From: Dehalococcoidales bacterium
GTDB lineage: Bacteria; Chloroflexota; Dehalococcoidia; Dehalococcoidales; UBA3254
Direction of reading: 5' to 3'
DNA: 64,000 nucleotides
Assembly (NCBI GenBank): GCA_016926695.1
Contig: JAFGOB010000179.1
Span: 1-64,000, forward strand
The position numbers and the translations under genes were made by a program. The notes under the pieces were generated by a model, which saw only the letters and a program-made list of their open reading frames with translations, searched no databases and was not told where the DNA came from. This document shows, one piece after another, positions 8,061 through 18,274 of the stretch (positions are counted from its first letter, which is position 1; every line of letters starts with the position of its first letter).

Positions 8061-11000
8061 TTATCCGCTCCTGCGCCGTCTTAATACCAGTACCGGCAGT
8101 CCCGGCAAGATGACCAGAGAAGCTATCCCCAAACACGTCATAATCAGGGCCAGCCGGTCCGGCTCTCTGAGTTCCCCTCCCACGGCCACATATCTGGGAA
8201 TTATTGGTGTGGCAGTTGCATCATTCTCTGTTTCGGTATCCGGATCATCTGTTAGAATGTCGCGTACCTCTTTGCCGGTGATAATACCCTGGTTGGTTAC
8301 AGCAGCCGCAAAAAGCGGAAGATTGATCCTTACCTGGAAACTGATAACAACTGTTTCTCCATCTGGTATACTGCCGATGGATATCTCTACTGGCGGCACA
8401 CCGTTGTTTCCACCGGTAACTGTACCATGGCTGGTAGTGACTGAACCGGAGATGAGCGTGGTGTTAATGTCAGGTGCGTCGGAAAACACTACATCCGTAG
8501 CTTCAGCTTTTCCGTTATTGATGATGTTGATAGAATACAGAAGAATATCGCCGGGAGATGCTTCCCCGCTGTCATCTGCATCCAGGTATAGCGAGTCTGT
8601 TTTAGTTGCTGTTAGAACGGGAGGATCATCCAGTTCTGTTTTTTCCTCGGCTTCTCCTTCGGTAATTTGCTCGGAGACTATCGTTACCTTATTTCTCAAT
8701 ACAGTGCCTCCCTGGAGTTCCCATTTAGCCTGGACGATAACCTGGATTGTCCTGGATTCTCCCCGTCCCAGCGTGCCGATAGTCCAGACGTTATCAGTTC
8801 CCGTGTCCGGAGGCGGATCGGCGGACTGAAAGATGACATTGGGATCATAGTGCTCGGTGATGACCACCCCGGACAACGGGGAATTCCCCTGGTTCTCATA
8901 CTCAATGTTAAAGCTGATCATCTGTCCCGGAAAGACGGAGCCGGAGATAGAGTTTTTGTCCAGGATCAAGGCGGGGCCGATAACGGTTTCAGCCGTGGCT
9001 GACTCAGGGCCGTATGGGATACCTTTTTCACACTCCCATGTTACTAGTGCGGTATTTATCAGCCTGGTATCAGGCGGAAGGTCGAAGTCCACTGAGACGG
9101 TCAGTTCGACTGTGATGCTGCTCTGTGAGGCTATCGTTCCCAGTTCCCAGGAGACAATGCCGCCAGATTCAGTGCCGGAATAGGTGGAATCGATGTAGCT
9201 CAGGCCTAAAGGCAGGACATCGATGAGTACGACATTATAGGCATCGGTTCCGCCTGTATTGGATAGCTCGATCTCATAAACCAGTGTATCGCCCTGGAAA
9301 GCCTCTGCCGGCCCGGTCTTGGTGATATTGATCATGGGAAGGGTATTCACTATGGTTTGGAAACAATCGCAAACGGGGCCATACTGTTTTTCATCCTCAT
9401 CTTGCCAGGTGGCATTCACTATATTGTCAAGCAGCGTACCGTTGTCTATCTGGCTTGCAACCGTTACCTCGAAACCGATATCCGGGATACATTCACCGGC
9501 GCCCAGGCTGCCCAGGTCCCAGGTTATGGAATGGGAACCTGCCTCATATGTACCCCCGTAGTTAGCGCTGCCGGCGTTATAAGACACCTCTCCCGGTAAA
9601 ATATCAGTGATTACCACTGCCGACGCTTCGGTGCCGCCGGTGTTACAGACTTCGATTGTGTAGTTTAACGTATCTCCCGGACAGGATCTTGCCTGCCCTG
9701 TTTTACTGACGGTCAGCAAGGGTGAGGTATAAAAAGTCGTATCCGCTGTATCATATACGGGACCGAAAGTTCGTTCAAGGCAGTCTTCCCAGGTTACGCC
9801 GGCGGTGTTGATCAGGGTAGTTGTATTGGCAATACCCTCGTCGGTTGTAACAAACAGGTGGATGGTTACCGAGCCGGACGCCGGAATATTTTCCAGTTCC
9901 CAGATAATCACTCCGTCTGAATCCGAACCTGGAGGAGTGGAGTTTTCACTATCATAAAAAAAGCCCTGCGGTAAAACATCGGTAAGTACAGGATTATAGG
10001 CCGTACAGCCTCCGCTATTGGAAATTGTAATAGTGTATTCCAGCGTTTCTCCGGGAGAGGCCGTAGCCGGCCCGGTTTTCTCAATCGTTAAAAGAGGGTG
10101 AGTATGAACCGTGGTATTCCAGGTGGCTGTCGCCGGATCCAGCGGATCTCCTGCAAAGTTCTCCCCGGTGACAACGAAAGTGTTGAGCAGGACGGTATTG
10201 TCGGGAGTCGCCTGATTGACGTGAACAGTCAACCATCCGGGGATAGAGGACCCGGGCGGCAGGTCGCCAAGATTCCAGGTAACGACGTTATTATCTGAGT
10301 TGTACACAGCGGTGTGACTGGAACTGACAAATACAACCCAGGGCGGGAGCTGATCTTGCAATATTACGTTATAGGCCGTGCTGCCCCCGATATTGCTCAG
10401 TGTGCCCGTATAGGTGATTTGCGAATCGATTGCTGCCTCTTCCGGCCCGCTCTTGGTGATCTCAAGCACCGGATCGGGATAGATAGTCGTTTCCCACCCG
10501 GCTGTTTCAGGACCGTAGCTGTTTTCTTCCTCGTCTTCCCATTCGACACTGGCGGCGTTGGTAGCGGTGGTTTCGACCTCGATATCATCATCTGCCTGTA
10601 CAGTCAGGGTAATCAGGAGCGAACCCCCCGGGTTAATGGTTCCCAGTTCCCACTGGACCGACTCCGGCGGGCCGGCTGAATAGGCGCCGGGCGGATTGGA
10701 GCTGATGTAACTCACTTCAGGCGGCAAAGTATCAATCAGTGTCACTTTCGTAGCGGGCTGACCGCCGGTATTGGTTAAGATAAGTTGATAAGAAAAAATC
10801 TTTCCCGGCGCTGCGTCGCTGGCTCCCTCTTTTTCCAGCATCAGGTGGGGTGTAGTATATACAGTAGTGTCGCAGGAGGCTGTAGCTGGCCCCAGTTCGT
10901 TCTCCTGGGAGTCCTTCCATACCAGGCTGAAAGTATCGGTTAAAATTGTACCGTCCTCCACGGTTTCCTTTATTTTTACCGTCACCCATCCGGGAATGCT

Positions 11001-13532
11001 GGCGCCCGGCTGGATGTCCCCCAGGCTCCAGGTAACTATGTGAGAGCCGGAATCATAGATAGCGCTATGGCTGGAGCTAACAAATTCCACGCCTTCGGGT
11101 AGCTGGTCGACCAGTACGGCGTTATAGGCTATACTCCCGGATGTATTGCTGAGAGTTCCGGTATAGGTGATGGTGGAACCGATTGTCGCCTGCGCGGGTC
11201 CCGACTTGGTAATAGTCAGGACAGGAGGCGGGGTTGTAACGGGGGTGACGGTTGGGTCGCCTGTCGCAGGGGTATCGGGGTCGTCGGTCGGAACGTCGGT
11301 AAAATTGGAGCCTTCGACCAGACCCTGATTGGATACGGTTGTGAAACCATCGGAGCCTATGACCACCATGAAGGTTATCCGTACTGTATCCTCGTGTGAA
11401 AGGCTGCCGATTGTAACTGCGACCATTGTATCTTCGGGATCATTTCCGCTGGTAATATACGATCCCTGTGAACTGGTCACCGTGACGCTTCCGGTTACAA
11501 GGCTGGTGTTTATGTCAGGCGTATCTGAGAAAACTACGTCTGTAGCTGTTGCGTTTCCGCTGTTGATCAGCGTGATGGTATAGAGAAGCGTATCCCCCGG
11601 GCTGGGCACTGTGTTGTTGTCTGCATCCAGAAAGAGCGCATCCGTTTTGCTGGCCTGGATCTGCGGGAACTCCTCCTCCCTGAGGACTTCCACAAAGGCG
11701 TCGTCATCAGCGGTCAGGGTGGCATCCAGGGACTGACCGGTAGCGGAAGCGACGTTGCGGTTCGGACTGGCAATATTGGCTAAATCAGTGGCCCTGGCAA
11801 CATAGGAGACCTGCCTTGATTCGCCAGGATTCAGAGTCCAGTCTGCATTCCAGGTAAGCACGTAACCGTCAGCCAGGTTTCCGGTAATCGAGGTGGGGTC
11901 GGACGGTAAACCGCTGGCGGTGATAAATTCCCACCCCGGAGGCAGGGTATCCTCCAGGTCTATCCCTGTGACCTGTGCTCCGGCTGTCGAGGGAACACTG
12001 ATCAAAATACTGAATATGGACTCCTCTCCAAGATAGATTTGTACTGGATCGGCGGTTTTTTCTACCTGTAGAGTTACATCAATCCACTCAACCGGCAAAG
12101 GCAGCGTGGTATAGCCCATGTCCAGGTAAGGGTCTGCTTGTCCCGCTCTGTCAGGACTCTCACCCCAGGCTACTGCCACCGGGGCTGTACTGACAATATG
12201 CATGCCTGTATTGTCCTTGTCTGGATCATAGACCTGTATGGCATGCAGCCTGTCCACGTTATAAGTGGCGTCAAATACCTCGTCGTTTGGTCCGAAGTCA
12301 ATGAAGACGGTGGTGTTATCATTCAGAGCGGTGATATAGACCGGCGAGCCATTTACGGTACTGGATGCCTTGGTACGGTTGCCGGGAGCCCAGCTAACAT
12401 AGTTATCCGTGCCTATAAAGTGAGTGGGAATCAGATCGTAGCCCCAGTCCCAGATACCGTTGCCGTCATCACCGGCTGCAATTCCCCAGAAAATATCGCC
12501 TGAAGTGTAGAGGTAAACTCCCGAGTTCAACGGGACGTAGCGACCGGCGCCGCTTCGATATGAACGGGTAGCACCAGCCGCTACTGTGAATGATCCGCTG
12601 CCGCTGAGATCTTCAAAGTTTACCGTAATCTGGCTGGCGTTGGGATTATAAATATACAGGTTGTTATTACTGCTGGACCATCCAGGAACAGGAGCATAAT
12701 AACCGGATCCCCAGTAGGCCTGCGGGGTGATGGTGTAGCCCCGCATCTCATAGCCGGTAGAGTCCCTGCGGCCGGTCATGAGCTGTACCTGTAAACCGGC
12801 TGAACCGGTTATTTTTGTACCTGCCCCCTCGACCTCGTAAATATAGGTTTGACCCCGGTTGAGGGTAGTATTGATAGTGACCGGTCCTGCGGGATCCGAG
12901 ATAGTTACACTGTTGCCGTCAGAGGCGGACATGACCAGGGCGAAGACATAGGTGAAATTGCGGTATAGCAGGGGAGATACGGCCAGGTTTTCGCCTGCCG
13001 GGACCGTGTAGCTATTTTCCCATGCCTGAACCGGATATACTTCCCAGGCATCCGTGAATAAGCTTCCCTGGTCTTCGGTCCATGTCGATACCACCAGTTG
13101 AAGCAGGCTTCCAGAGACAAAAATCCTGTCCCCTCCGTCATATTTCGTCGTGGTACCCCGGGGTACGGGGATTGACCCGCTCTCGAAGGTATGGATCTGG
13201 CCTTTATTGAGCGATACCACTTCATCGCTGCCGGTACCTGTTCCCAGGCCGTTTTCCCAGTGATCGTAATATACCTTTGTATTATTAGCGCTGGCTGTGA
13301 CTCCTACAACATAATGCATGCCGTCCGACGCATTAATCGGGGGTTCTATGGCATTGAAAACGGAATACGTACCGTTATAGGGCTGTGAGCTTGGGTTGTT
13401 GCCAGTGGGGAGTGGTAAATAAAACTCCTGGAAACCGGCAGGAAGTGCTTCAACCGTCCGTGGTAGTATGAGGGCTACGGCCAACAGGAAGAACGTCACT
13501 ATAGAAACAAACCTGAATGCTGCGCGTTTCAT
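8061..13532 (-). CDS. Giant surface protein with about ten DUF11 repeats
   Basis: An 1823-residue secreted protein. Residues 1-29 form a signal peptide. About 480 residues of a non-repetitive N-terminal region follow, containing VYYDHWENG and many aromatic and glycine residues. Then come about ten DUF11-type beta-sandwich repeats, each opening with a motif such as LTITKSGPA, LEITKSGPE or LTIEKTGPA and containing DxLPxGxxYxSS-like turns. Two repeats carry an LDADxN/D insertion that could bind calcium. The C-terminus has VGGELREPDR, a hydrophobic helix and RRRR, an anchor or sorting signal. The likely role is cell-surface structure or adhesion. The gene is monocistronic with its own terminator, and a decayed paralogue lies at 30671-33982. 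Confidence 0.9.
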   Translation of the reverse strand: MKRAAFRFVSIVTFFLLAVALILPRTVEALPAGFQEFYLPLPTGNNPSSQPYNGTYSVFNAIEPPINASDGMHYVVGVTASANNTKVYYDHWENGLGTGTGSDEVVSLNKGQIHTFESGSIPVPRGTTTKYDGGDRIFVSGSLLQLVVSTWTEDQGSLFTDAWEVYPVQAWENSYTVPAGENLAVSPLLYRNFTYVFALVMSASDGNSVTISDPAGPVTINTTLNRGQTYIYEVEGAGTKITGSAGLQVQLMTGRRDSTGYEMRGYTITPQAYWGSGYYAPVPGWSSSNNNLYIYNPNASQITVNFEDLSGSGSFTVAAGATRSYRSGAGRYVPLNSGVYLYTSGDIFWGIAAGDDGNGIWDWGYDLIPTHFIGTDNYVSWAPGNRTKASSTVNGSPVYITALNDNTTVFIDFGPNDEVFDATYNVDRLHAIQVYDPDKDNTGMHIVSTAPVAVAWGESPDRAGQADPYLDMGYTTLPLPVEWIDVTLQVEKTADPVQIYLGEESIFSILISVPSTAGAQVTGIDLEDTLPPGWEFITASGLPSDPTSITGNLADGYVLTWNADWTLNPGESRQVSYVARATDLANIASPNRNVASATGQSLDATLTADDDAFVEVLREEEFPQIQASKTDALFLDADNNTVPSPGDTLLYTITLINSGNATATDVVFSDTPDINTSLVTGSVTVTSSQGSYITSGNDPEDTMVAVTIGSLSHEDTVRITFMVVIGSDGFTTVSNQGLVEGSNFTDVPTDDPDTPATGDPTVTPVTTPPPVLTITKSGPAQATIGSTITYTGTLSNTSGSIAYNAVLVDQLPEGVEFVSSSHSAIYDSGSHIVTWSLGDIQPGASIPGWVTVKIKETVEDGTILTDTFSLVWKDSQENELGPATASCDTTVYTTPHLMLEKEGASDAAPGKIFSYQLILTNTGGQPATKVTLIDTLPPEVSYISSNPPGAYSAGPPESVQWELGTINPGGSLLITLTVQADDDIEVETTATNAASVEWEDEEENSYGPETAGWETTIYPDPVLEITKSGPEEAAIDSQITYTGTLSNIGGSTAYNVILQDQLPPWVVFVSSSHTAVYNSDNNVVTWNLGDLPPGSSIPGWLTVHVNQATPDNTVLLNTFVVTGENFAGDPLDPATATWNTTVHTHPLLTIEKTGPATASPGETLEYTITISNSGGCTAYNPVLTDVLPQGFFYDSENSTPPGSDSDGVIIWELENIPASGSVTIHLFVTTDEGIANTTTLINTAGVTWEDCLERTFGPVYDTADTTFYTSPLLTVSKTGQARSCPGDTLNYTIEVCNTGGTEASAVVITDILPGEVSYNAGSANYGGTYEAGSHSITWDLGSLGAGECIPDIGFEVTVASQIDNGTLLDNIVNATWQDEDEKQYGPVCDCFQTIVNTLPMINITKTGPAEAFQGDTLVYEIELSNTGGTDAYNVVLIDVLPLGLSYIDSTYSGTESGGIVSWELGTIASQSSITVELTVSVDFDLPPDTRLINTALVTWECEKGIPYGPESATAETVIGPALILDKNSISGSVFPGQMISFNIEYENQGNSPLSGVVITEHYDPNVIFQSADPPPDTGTDNVWTIGTLGRGESRTIQVIVQAKWELQGGTVLRNKVTIVSEQITEGEAEEKTELDDPPVLTATKTDSLYLDADDSGEASPGDILLYSINIINNGKAEATDVVFSDAPDINTTLISGSVTTSHGTVTGGNNGVPPVEISIGSIPDGETVVISFQVRINLPLFAAAVTNQGIITGKEVRDILTDDPDTETENDATATPIIPRYVAVGGELREPDRLALIMTCLGIASLVILPGLPVLVLRRRRSG

Positions 13533-13718
13533 TATTTAAAGATCCCTCCCGTGCAATTTATTGAAGTAATTAATACTATCTTTGAATACATTATAGTCGA
13601 TGCTGAGACCCGATTGTTCTCTTCCGCCTTCCTGAAAAAATACCGCCTCTGTTTGAATTGTTTAAACGGATTGCATAGAATTGGAATATCTGAATGTTGC
13701 ATAGCAAGGAGGGTTAAA

Positions 13719-15131
13719 TTGGGGGTTAAGGATTTAAGAGACTGGCTGGCGGATGTTGAGAGGATGGGGGAGCTGAAGACCGTTGAAGGAGCGTCATGGG
13801 ACCGTGAGTTGGGCGCTATAAGCGAGATGCAGGCGGAACGCAACGGTCCGGCCCTTTTATTCGATAAAATACCGGGATATCCGGATGGGTTCAGGGTACT
13901 GGCTAATGCCTTCCTCAGCCACAGGCGGACGGCATCGATGCTCGGAATACCGGAAGGTCTGTCCAGCGTGCAGATGGTGGATGCCTGGCGGGGGAGACTG
14001 AAACAGGTCAAACCGGTCCCGCCGGTCGAAGTGGATTCCGGTCCTGTTCTGGAGAACAGGCTGACCGGTGATGAGGTGGACCTGAACAAATTCCCGGCGC
14101 CGGTCTGGCATGAGCTGGACGCGGGCAGGTTCCTGGGTACCGGGTGCGCCATTGTGAGCCAGGACCCGGATAACGGCTGGGTCAACCTGGGTACATACAG
14201 GTGCCGGGTTTTTGACAAGAACCTGCTGGGTGTGGGACTGAACCCGGGCAAACACGGCACCCAGATGATGGAGAAGTATCATAAGAAGGGTCAGGGTTTT
14301 CCCCTGGCCGTCATCTGCGGAATGGAGCCTGCCCTCTTTATGTCGGCCTGTAGCCCGCTGACCGGATGGGACGAAAGCGAATATAACTTCGCTGGCTGGG
14401 TGAAGGGTGAACCCGTACAGGTCGTCCGGGGTCCGCTGACCGGCCTGCCCATACCTGCCGCCGCCGAGATAGTCCTGGAGGGAGAGATCCCGCCCCCGCC
14501 GCAGATGGAGAAGAGGGAAGACGGTCCTTTCGGCGAATGGGGCGGCACTTACAACTCGGCCAAACATCCCTTGATGATAGTCAAATCGATTTCCTACCGC
14601 AACGATCCCATAATACTGGGCGTTTTGCCCCAGACCATGCACCTCCAGCAGTATTTTTCCATCCCCCTGATGGCGGCGGAAATCTGGAACGTACTGGAAT
14701 ACGCCGGCATCCCGGATGTGACTGGCGTATGGTTCGGGCTGGGCCTGGTCTGGCCGGTCTTCTGTGTTATTTCCATTAAGCAGGGCTATTCCGGTCATGC
14801 CAAGCAGGCCGCCCTGGCAGCCGCTTCCTGCCGCGCCAACACGGTCGGCGGGCTGTTTGTCATAGTCGTGGACGATGATATCGATATCACCAATGAGAAG
14901 GACGTCATATGGGCCGTCACGCGCAGGGCGGATATCGACAATATTCAGAAGATCAGCGGCATATTGACCAAGGCCGGCGCTCCCAAGAGACCCGGCGCTC
15001 CGCTGGTCAACGACAGGATCATTATTGACGCCTGCTGGCCTTATGAACATCGCGACAGATACCCGGTTATTCACCGCTTCAGCGCTGAATACCAGGAGAA
15101 AATGCTGAAAAAGTGGAGTTCGCTTTTCTAG
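13719..15131 (+). CDS. UbiD-family (prenylated-FMN) decarboxylase
   Basis: A 470-residue member of the UbiD family, which uses prenylated FMN to decarboxylate (or carboxylate) aromatic and unsaturated acids. The frame is open from a GTG at 13551, but the real start is taken as TTG at 13719 because aaggaggg lies five bases upstream and the family N-terminus (KDLRDWLADVERMGEL) begins there. NLGTYR at about 156-161 matches the metal and prenyl-FMN contact motif, and GPFGEWGGTY at about 269-278 holds the conserved glutamate of the active site. No UbiX prenyltransferase is in the window. It is followed by a transhydroxylase-like Mo enzyme, suggesting phenolic-acid metabolism such as gallate- or hydroxybenzoate-type decarboxylation. 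The substrate is inference. Confidence 0.88.
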   Translation: MGVKDLRDWLADVERMGELKTVEGASWDRELGAISEMQAERNGPALLFDKIPGYPDGFRVLANAFLSHRRTASMLGIPEGLSSVQMVDAWRGRLKQVKPVPPVEVDSGPVLENRLTGDEVDLNKFPAPVWHELDAGRFLGTGCAIVSQDPDNGWVNLGTYRCRVFDKNLLGVGLNPGKHGTQMMEKYHKKGQGFPLAVICGMEPALFMSACSPLTGWDESEYNFAGWVKGEPVQVVRGPLTGLPIPAAAEIVLEGEIPPPPQMEKREDGPFGEWGGTYNSAKHPLMIVKSISYRNDPIILGVLPQTMHLQQYFSIPLMAAEIWNVLEYAGIPDVTGVWFGLGLVWPVFCVISIKQGYSGHAKQAALAAASCRANTVGGLFVIVVDDDIDITNEKDVIWAVTRRADIDNIQKISGILTKAGAPKRPGAPLVNDRIIIDACWPYEHRDRYPVIHRFSAEYQEKMLKKWSSLF

Positions 15132-15258
15132 AGGAAAGGGAGAACAGTGGAGTTTACGGTTAACGGCAATGGCGATGTTGGGTCTATACCCGCGGTAAAA
15201 ACTGATATATAGGTAATCGACCTGTTAAGAACTGGACTAATGGTAAAAAGGAGAGAGA

Positions 15259-17907
15259 ATGGCTGCTTCAACAATTACTGTGGCGGATAACACTGTCATC
15301 AAGTCGCTCAGTCTGGGCGGTACGCAGGGCGGCGGAGTCCCCTGTGCTGTGGATGTCAAGGACGGTAAAGTAGTCAGGGTCAGACCCCTGCACTATGACT
15401 GGAAATATAACCTTGACGATTATCATCCATGGAAGATCAGCCGGAACGGCAAAACACTGACAACCATTACCAAGTCTCTTCCCGGCCCTTTCCAGCTTGC
15501 CTATAAGAAAAGGGTCTACTCCCCCAACCGCATCAAGTACCCGCTGAAAAGGGTGGACTGGGACCCGAACGGCGAGAGGAACCCGCAGAACCGGGGAAAG
15601 AGCAAGTACAAACGCATCTCCTGGGATGAAGCCACCGATATCATCGCGGCTGAGATAGCCAGGGTGCATAAGCAATACGGCGGTTACGCCATACTGGCGC
15701 AGGTTGACGGCCATTCGGAATGTAAACAGATCCACGCACCGCATGCCTGCCCGACCTTACTGCTGGACAAGCTGGGAGGCTACACCGTCCAGGTAAGGAA
15801 CCCTGATAGCTGGGAAGGCTGGTACTGGGGCGCCAAACATGTCTGGGGGGATGGGGTTGTCGGATGCATGTTCCCCGCGGACAACGTTTTAAAGGACATC
15901 TCGGAGAACTGCGAACAGGTCCTGCTCTGGGGATGCGATCCGGAAACAACTACCTGGGGTTTTTGCGGGCAGTCCGGCAGTCCCATATGCTATTTCTGGA
16001 AGGAAGCCGGGATCAAGCAGGTCTATATCTGTCCGGAGCTTAACTACGGAGCGGCTGTACATGCGGATAAATGGATACCCATATTGCCCTGTACCGATGC
16101 CGCCCTTCAGTTGGCTATTATCTATACCTGGATCAAGGAAGGTACCTATAATAAAGAATATATTGCCACGCATGCCGTGGGCTTTGATAAAATATCCGAT
16201 TACGTTACAGGTAAAACGGACGGCGTCCCCAAGTCTCCTGCCTGGGCATCTCCCCGGTGCGGCGTCCCGGAGTGGACCATCAAGGCGCTTGCCAGGGAGT
16301 TCGCCTCAAAGGTGACCTCCATAACCCACTATTACGGCGGCGGCATGATACGGGGGCCTTATTCCCATGAGCCGGCCAGGCTGGAGGTAGTGCTGCTGGG
16401 AATGAGGGGGCTGGGCGGCCCCGGCATCCACCAGTTTACTATCACTCGCTACGGGATACCCAGGAACAGGGCGCCCAGGGCCACCCTCTTTAATCTCCAG
16501 GAAACCCAGGCTGAACCACTCAAAGACAGGGTCACTCCAACCCTGCCCGAGCTGGCCTTTGCCACCGTTTGCGCCATTACTAAACAGTTCCTCCCCAAGA
16601 CATATATACAGAAGGCTATTCTCAATCCTCCCGTCAGCTTCTGGGGCACGGGGTCGATCAAGGCTTCCGTCGAAGACCAGTTCAATAAATATACGTTCCC
16701 CATTCCCAAGGAAGAAGGCGGCTCGGAGATACATATGATCTGGACGGATACTCCCTGCCGGACCACTTGCTGGAATGAAGGCAACAAGAATGTCGAGGCC
16801 ATGAGGAGCCCGAAAATAGAATGTATTATTGCGCAGCATGCCTGGCTGGAAAACGATTGCCTGTTGGCTGATATCATTCTGCCGGGCAATACCACCTTTG
16901 AGGTAGAGGACCTGGTTCCCAACACCAGCAGGACCGGCATCGAGTTTCAAAGCGTGGGTCTGCAAAGGCGGGCCGTTGCGCCTGTCGGAGAATCGATGAG
17001 CGACTTTGAGATCGTGCTGGAGATTTCCAAAAAAATGGGCATGTACGAGCAGGTCTCGGAGGGCAAAAACCTGGATGAATGGCTGAAGTACTTCTATGAT
17101 TATTATCACCTCTCAGAGTTTATAAGCTGGGAAGACCTCAAGGAAAAGCAGTATGCCGTCTTCCCCATAGCCGAGGACTGGGAGAAGGATACCCCGGGTT
17201 TAAGAAAATTTTACGAAGACCCGGAAAAGAATCCCCTTCCTACACCCTCCGGGAAACTTGAGTTTTATTCCGAAAGACTGGCCCAAACCTTTCCCGATGA
17301 CATGGAGAGGCCTCCCTATCCCCAGTGGATCGAGGGAGCGCCCGGCTGGACGCACGATGAAAACCTCTCCAGCAAAAGGGCTGAGAAATATCCTTTGCTC
17401 ATGATGTCCAATCACGGACGGTGGAGAATGCACGCCCAGTGCGACGATATAGCCTGGACCCGTGAAACTCCCACCGGCAAGATCAAGGGGCCGGACGGCT
17501 ACATGTACGAACCCCTCTGGCTTAATCCCCGTACGGCGGCTGAACGGGGCATCGGGAGCGGCGATATCGTGAAAGCCTTCAACGAAAGAGGTGCGGTTCT
17601 CTGTGGGGCTATTGTCTGGGAGAGGATCATGCCGGGAGTAGCTTACGTGGACCATGGGGCCAGGGTGGACTGGATAATACCGGGAGAGCTTGACCGGGGC
17701 GGCGCTGTAAACCTGATATGCCCCATGGGTGTGACGTCTAGGAATATCTCCGGACAGACCACCAACGGGTACCTAGTTGAGGTGGAAAGGGTATCCGCTG
17801 CTCAGATGGAGGAATGGAAAAAGAAATACCCGGAGGCGTTCAACAGGGAATACGATCCGGCTTCCGGCCTGCGCTTCAACGGCTGGGTGATAAAAGAAGA
17901 AGAATAG
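15259..17907 (+). CDS. Pyrogallol-transhydroxylase-like molybdopterin enzyme, large subunit
   Basis: An 882-residue member of the DMSO-reductase superfamily with bis-pyranopterin-guanine-dinucleotide molybdenum. The layout closely follows the large subunit of pyrogallol-phloroglucinol transhydroxylase: GERNPQNRG at 105-113, RISWDEATDI at 119-128, NPDSWEGW at 181-188, then DPETT, VHADKW and LADIILPGNTTFE, and EPVGESMSD-type PVGESMSDFEI near 575. Ser184 sits where the known Mo ligand lies, with Asp183 beside it. Like that enzyme it has no N-terminal Fe-S cysteine motif. The usual small Fe-S subunit gene is absent from the neighbourhood. ATG has aaaaaggagagaga upstream. It probably moves or adds hydroxyl groups on a phenolic ring; other Mo chemistry is possible. 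Confidence 0.88.
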   Translation: MAASTITVADNTVIKSLSLGGTQGGGVPCAVDVKDGKVVRVRPLHYDWKYNLDDYHPWKISRNGKTLTTITKSLPGPFQLAYKKRVYSPNRIKYPLKRVDWDPNGERNPQNRGKSKYKRISWDEATDIIAAEIARVHKQYGGYAILAQVDGHSECKQIHAPHACPTLLLDKLGGYTVQVRNPDSWEGWYWGAKHVWGDGVVGCMFPADNVLKDISENCEQVLLWGCDPETTTWGFCGQSGSPICYFWKEAGIKQVYICPELNYGAAVHADKWIPILPCTDAALQLAIIYTWIKEGTYNKEYIATHAVGFDKISDYVTGKTDGVPKSPAWASPRCGVPEWTIKALAREFASKVTSITHYYGGGMIRGPYSHEPARLEVVLLGMRGLGGPGIHQFTITRYGIPRNRAPRATLFNLQETQAEPLKDRVTPTLPELAFATVCAITKQFLPKTYIQKAILNPPVSFWGTGSIKASVEDQFNKYTFPIPKEEGGSEIHMIWTDTPCRTTCWNEGNKNVEAMRSPKIECIIAQHAWLENDCLLADIILPGNTTFEVEDLVPNTSRTGIEFQSVGLQRRAVAPVGESMSDFEIVLEISKKMGMYEQVSEGKNLDEWLKYFYDYYHLSEFISWEDLKEKQYAVFPIAEDWEKDTPGLRKFYEDPEKNPLPTPSGKLEFYSERLAQTFPDDMERPPYPQWIEGAPGWTHDENLSSKRAEKYPLLMMSNHGRWRMHAQCDDIAWTRETPTGKIKGPDGYMYEPLWLNPRTAAERGIGSGDIVKAFNERGAVLCGAIVWERIMPGVAYVDHGARVDWIIPGELDRGGAVNLICPMGVTSRNISGQTTNGYLVEVERVSAAQMEEWKKKYPEAFNREYDPASGLRFNGWVIKEEE

Positions 17908-18002
17908 AGAAACAAAGTTCAAGAAACAAGGGACCAGTACGAGCGTAAAAATAGTTAGAGTAAATAGCACGAGGTATGAAAATAGATGCCATTCTGGGCC
18001 CG

Positions 18003-18035
18003 GCGACACCTTCTCTCATGTCGGGTACGGCAACC
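18003..18035 (+). repeat. Left arm of 33-bp inverted repeat flanking the SDR gene
   Basis: The sequence from gcgacaccttctctc to gtacggcaacc is the near reverse complement of 19090-19120. The two arms enclose the SDR gene. The arm ends in a short perfect hairpin and looks like a unit of a dispersed REP-type family. Confidence 0.7.
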
Positions 18036-18173
18036 GCAGGTTGCCGCAGCATCATCAGTGTGAAGGTATGTGATTAATATACCTATTTGCGCATAAACAA
18101 ATACTGGCTGTAGTTGTTGTTATACGCCGAAGTATTCTTCCCCCTTGAGGAGAGAAGGTCCGCCTTTTTTCCC

Positions 18174-18215
18174 ATTCCTTCTCCCTCGATGGGAAAAGGT
18201 CAGAATGAGGGTGAT
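18174..18215 (+). repeat. Dispersed intergenic repeat, copy 1
   Basis: attccttctccctcgatggg followed by aaaaggtcagaatgagggtg; nearly identical to 20848-20890. The inner ccttctccctcga-tgggaaaagg can fold into an imperfect hairpin. The same kind of sequence is common between genes in many bacterial genomes. Confidence 0.7.
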
Positions 18216-18274
18216 ATAAATTATTTCCTCGTTCCCCGTATCCTGATACGGAGAGGAAAAGATAAGGAGGAGCT

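Larger units (their letters stand above)
17908..18274. other. 367-bp intergenic region made largely of dispersed repeats
   Basis: It contains a 23-bp segment (17962-17984) repeated downstream at 19045, the left arm of a long inverted repeat (18003-18035), a perfect hairpin ggcaacc-gca-ggttgcc (18029-18045) and a ccttctccctcgatggg repeat (18174-18215). No gene is seen. The ribosome site of the SDR gene (aaggagga) lies at its right end. Confidence 0.7.

Noticed and set aside
13857..15074. Long reverse frame (405 residues) opposite the UbiD gene
   Set aside because: The forward frame has UbiD motifs and a strong ribosome site; the reverse frame is a composition artefact.
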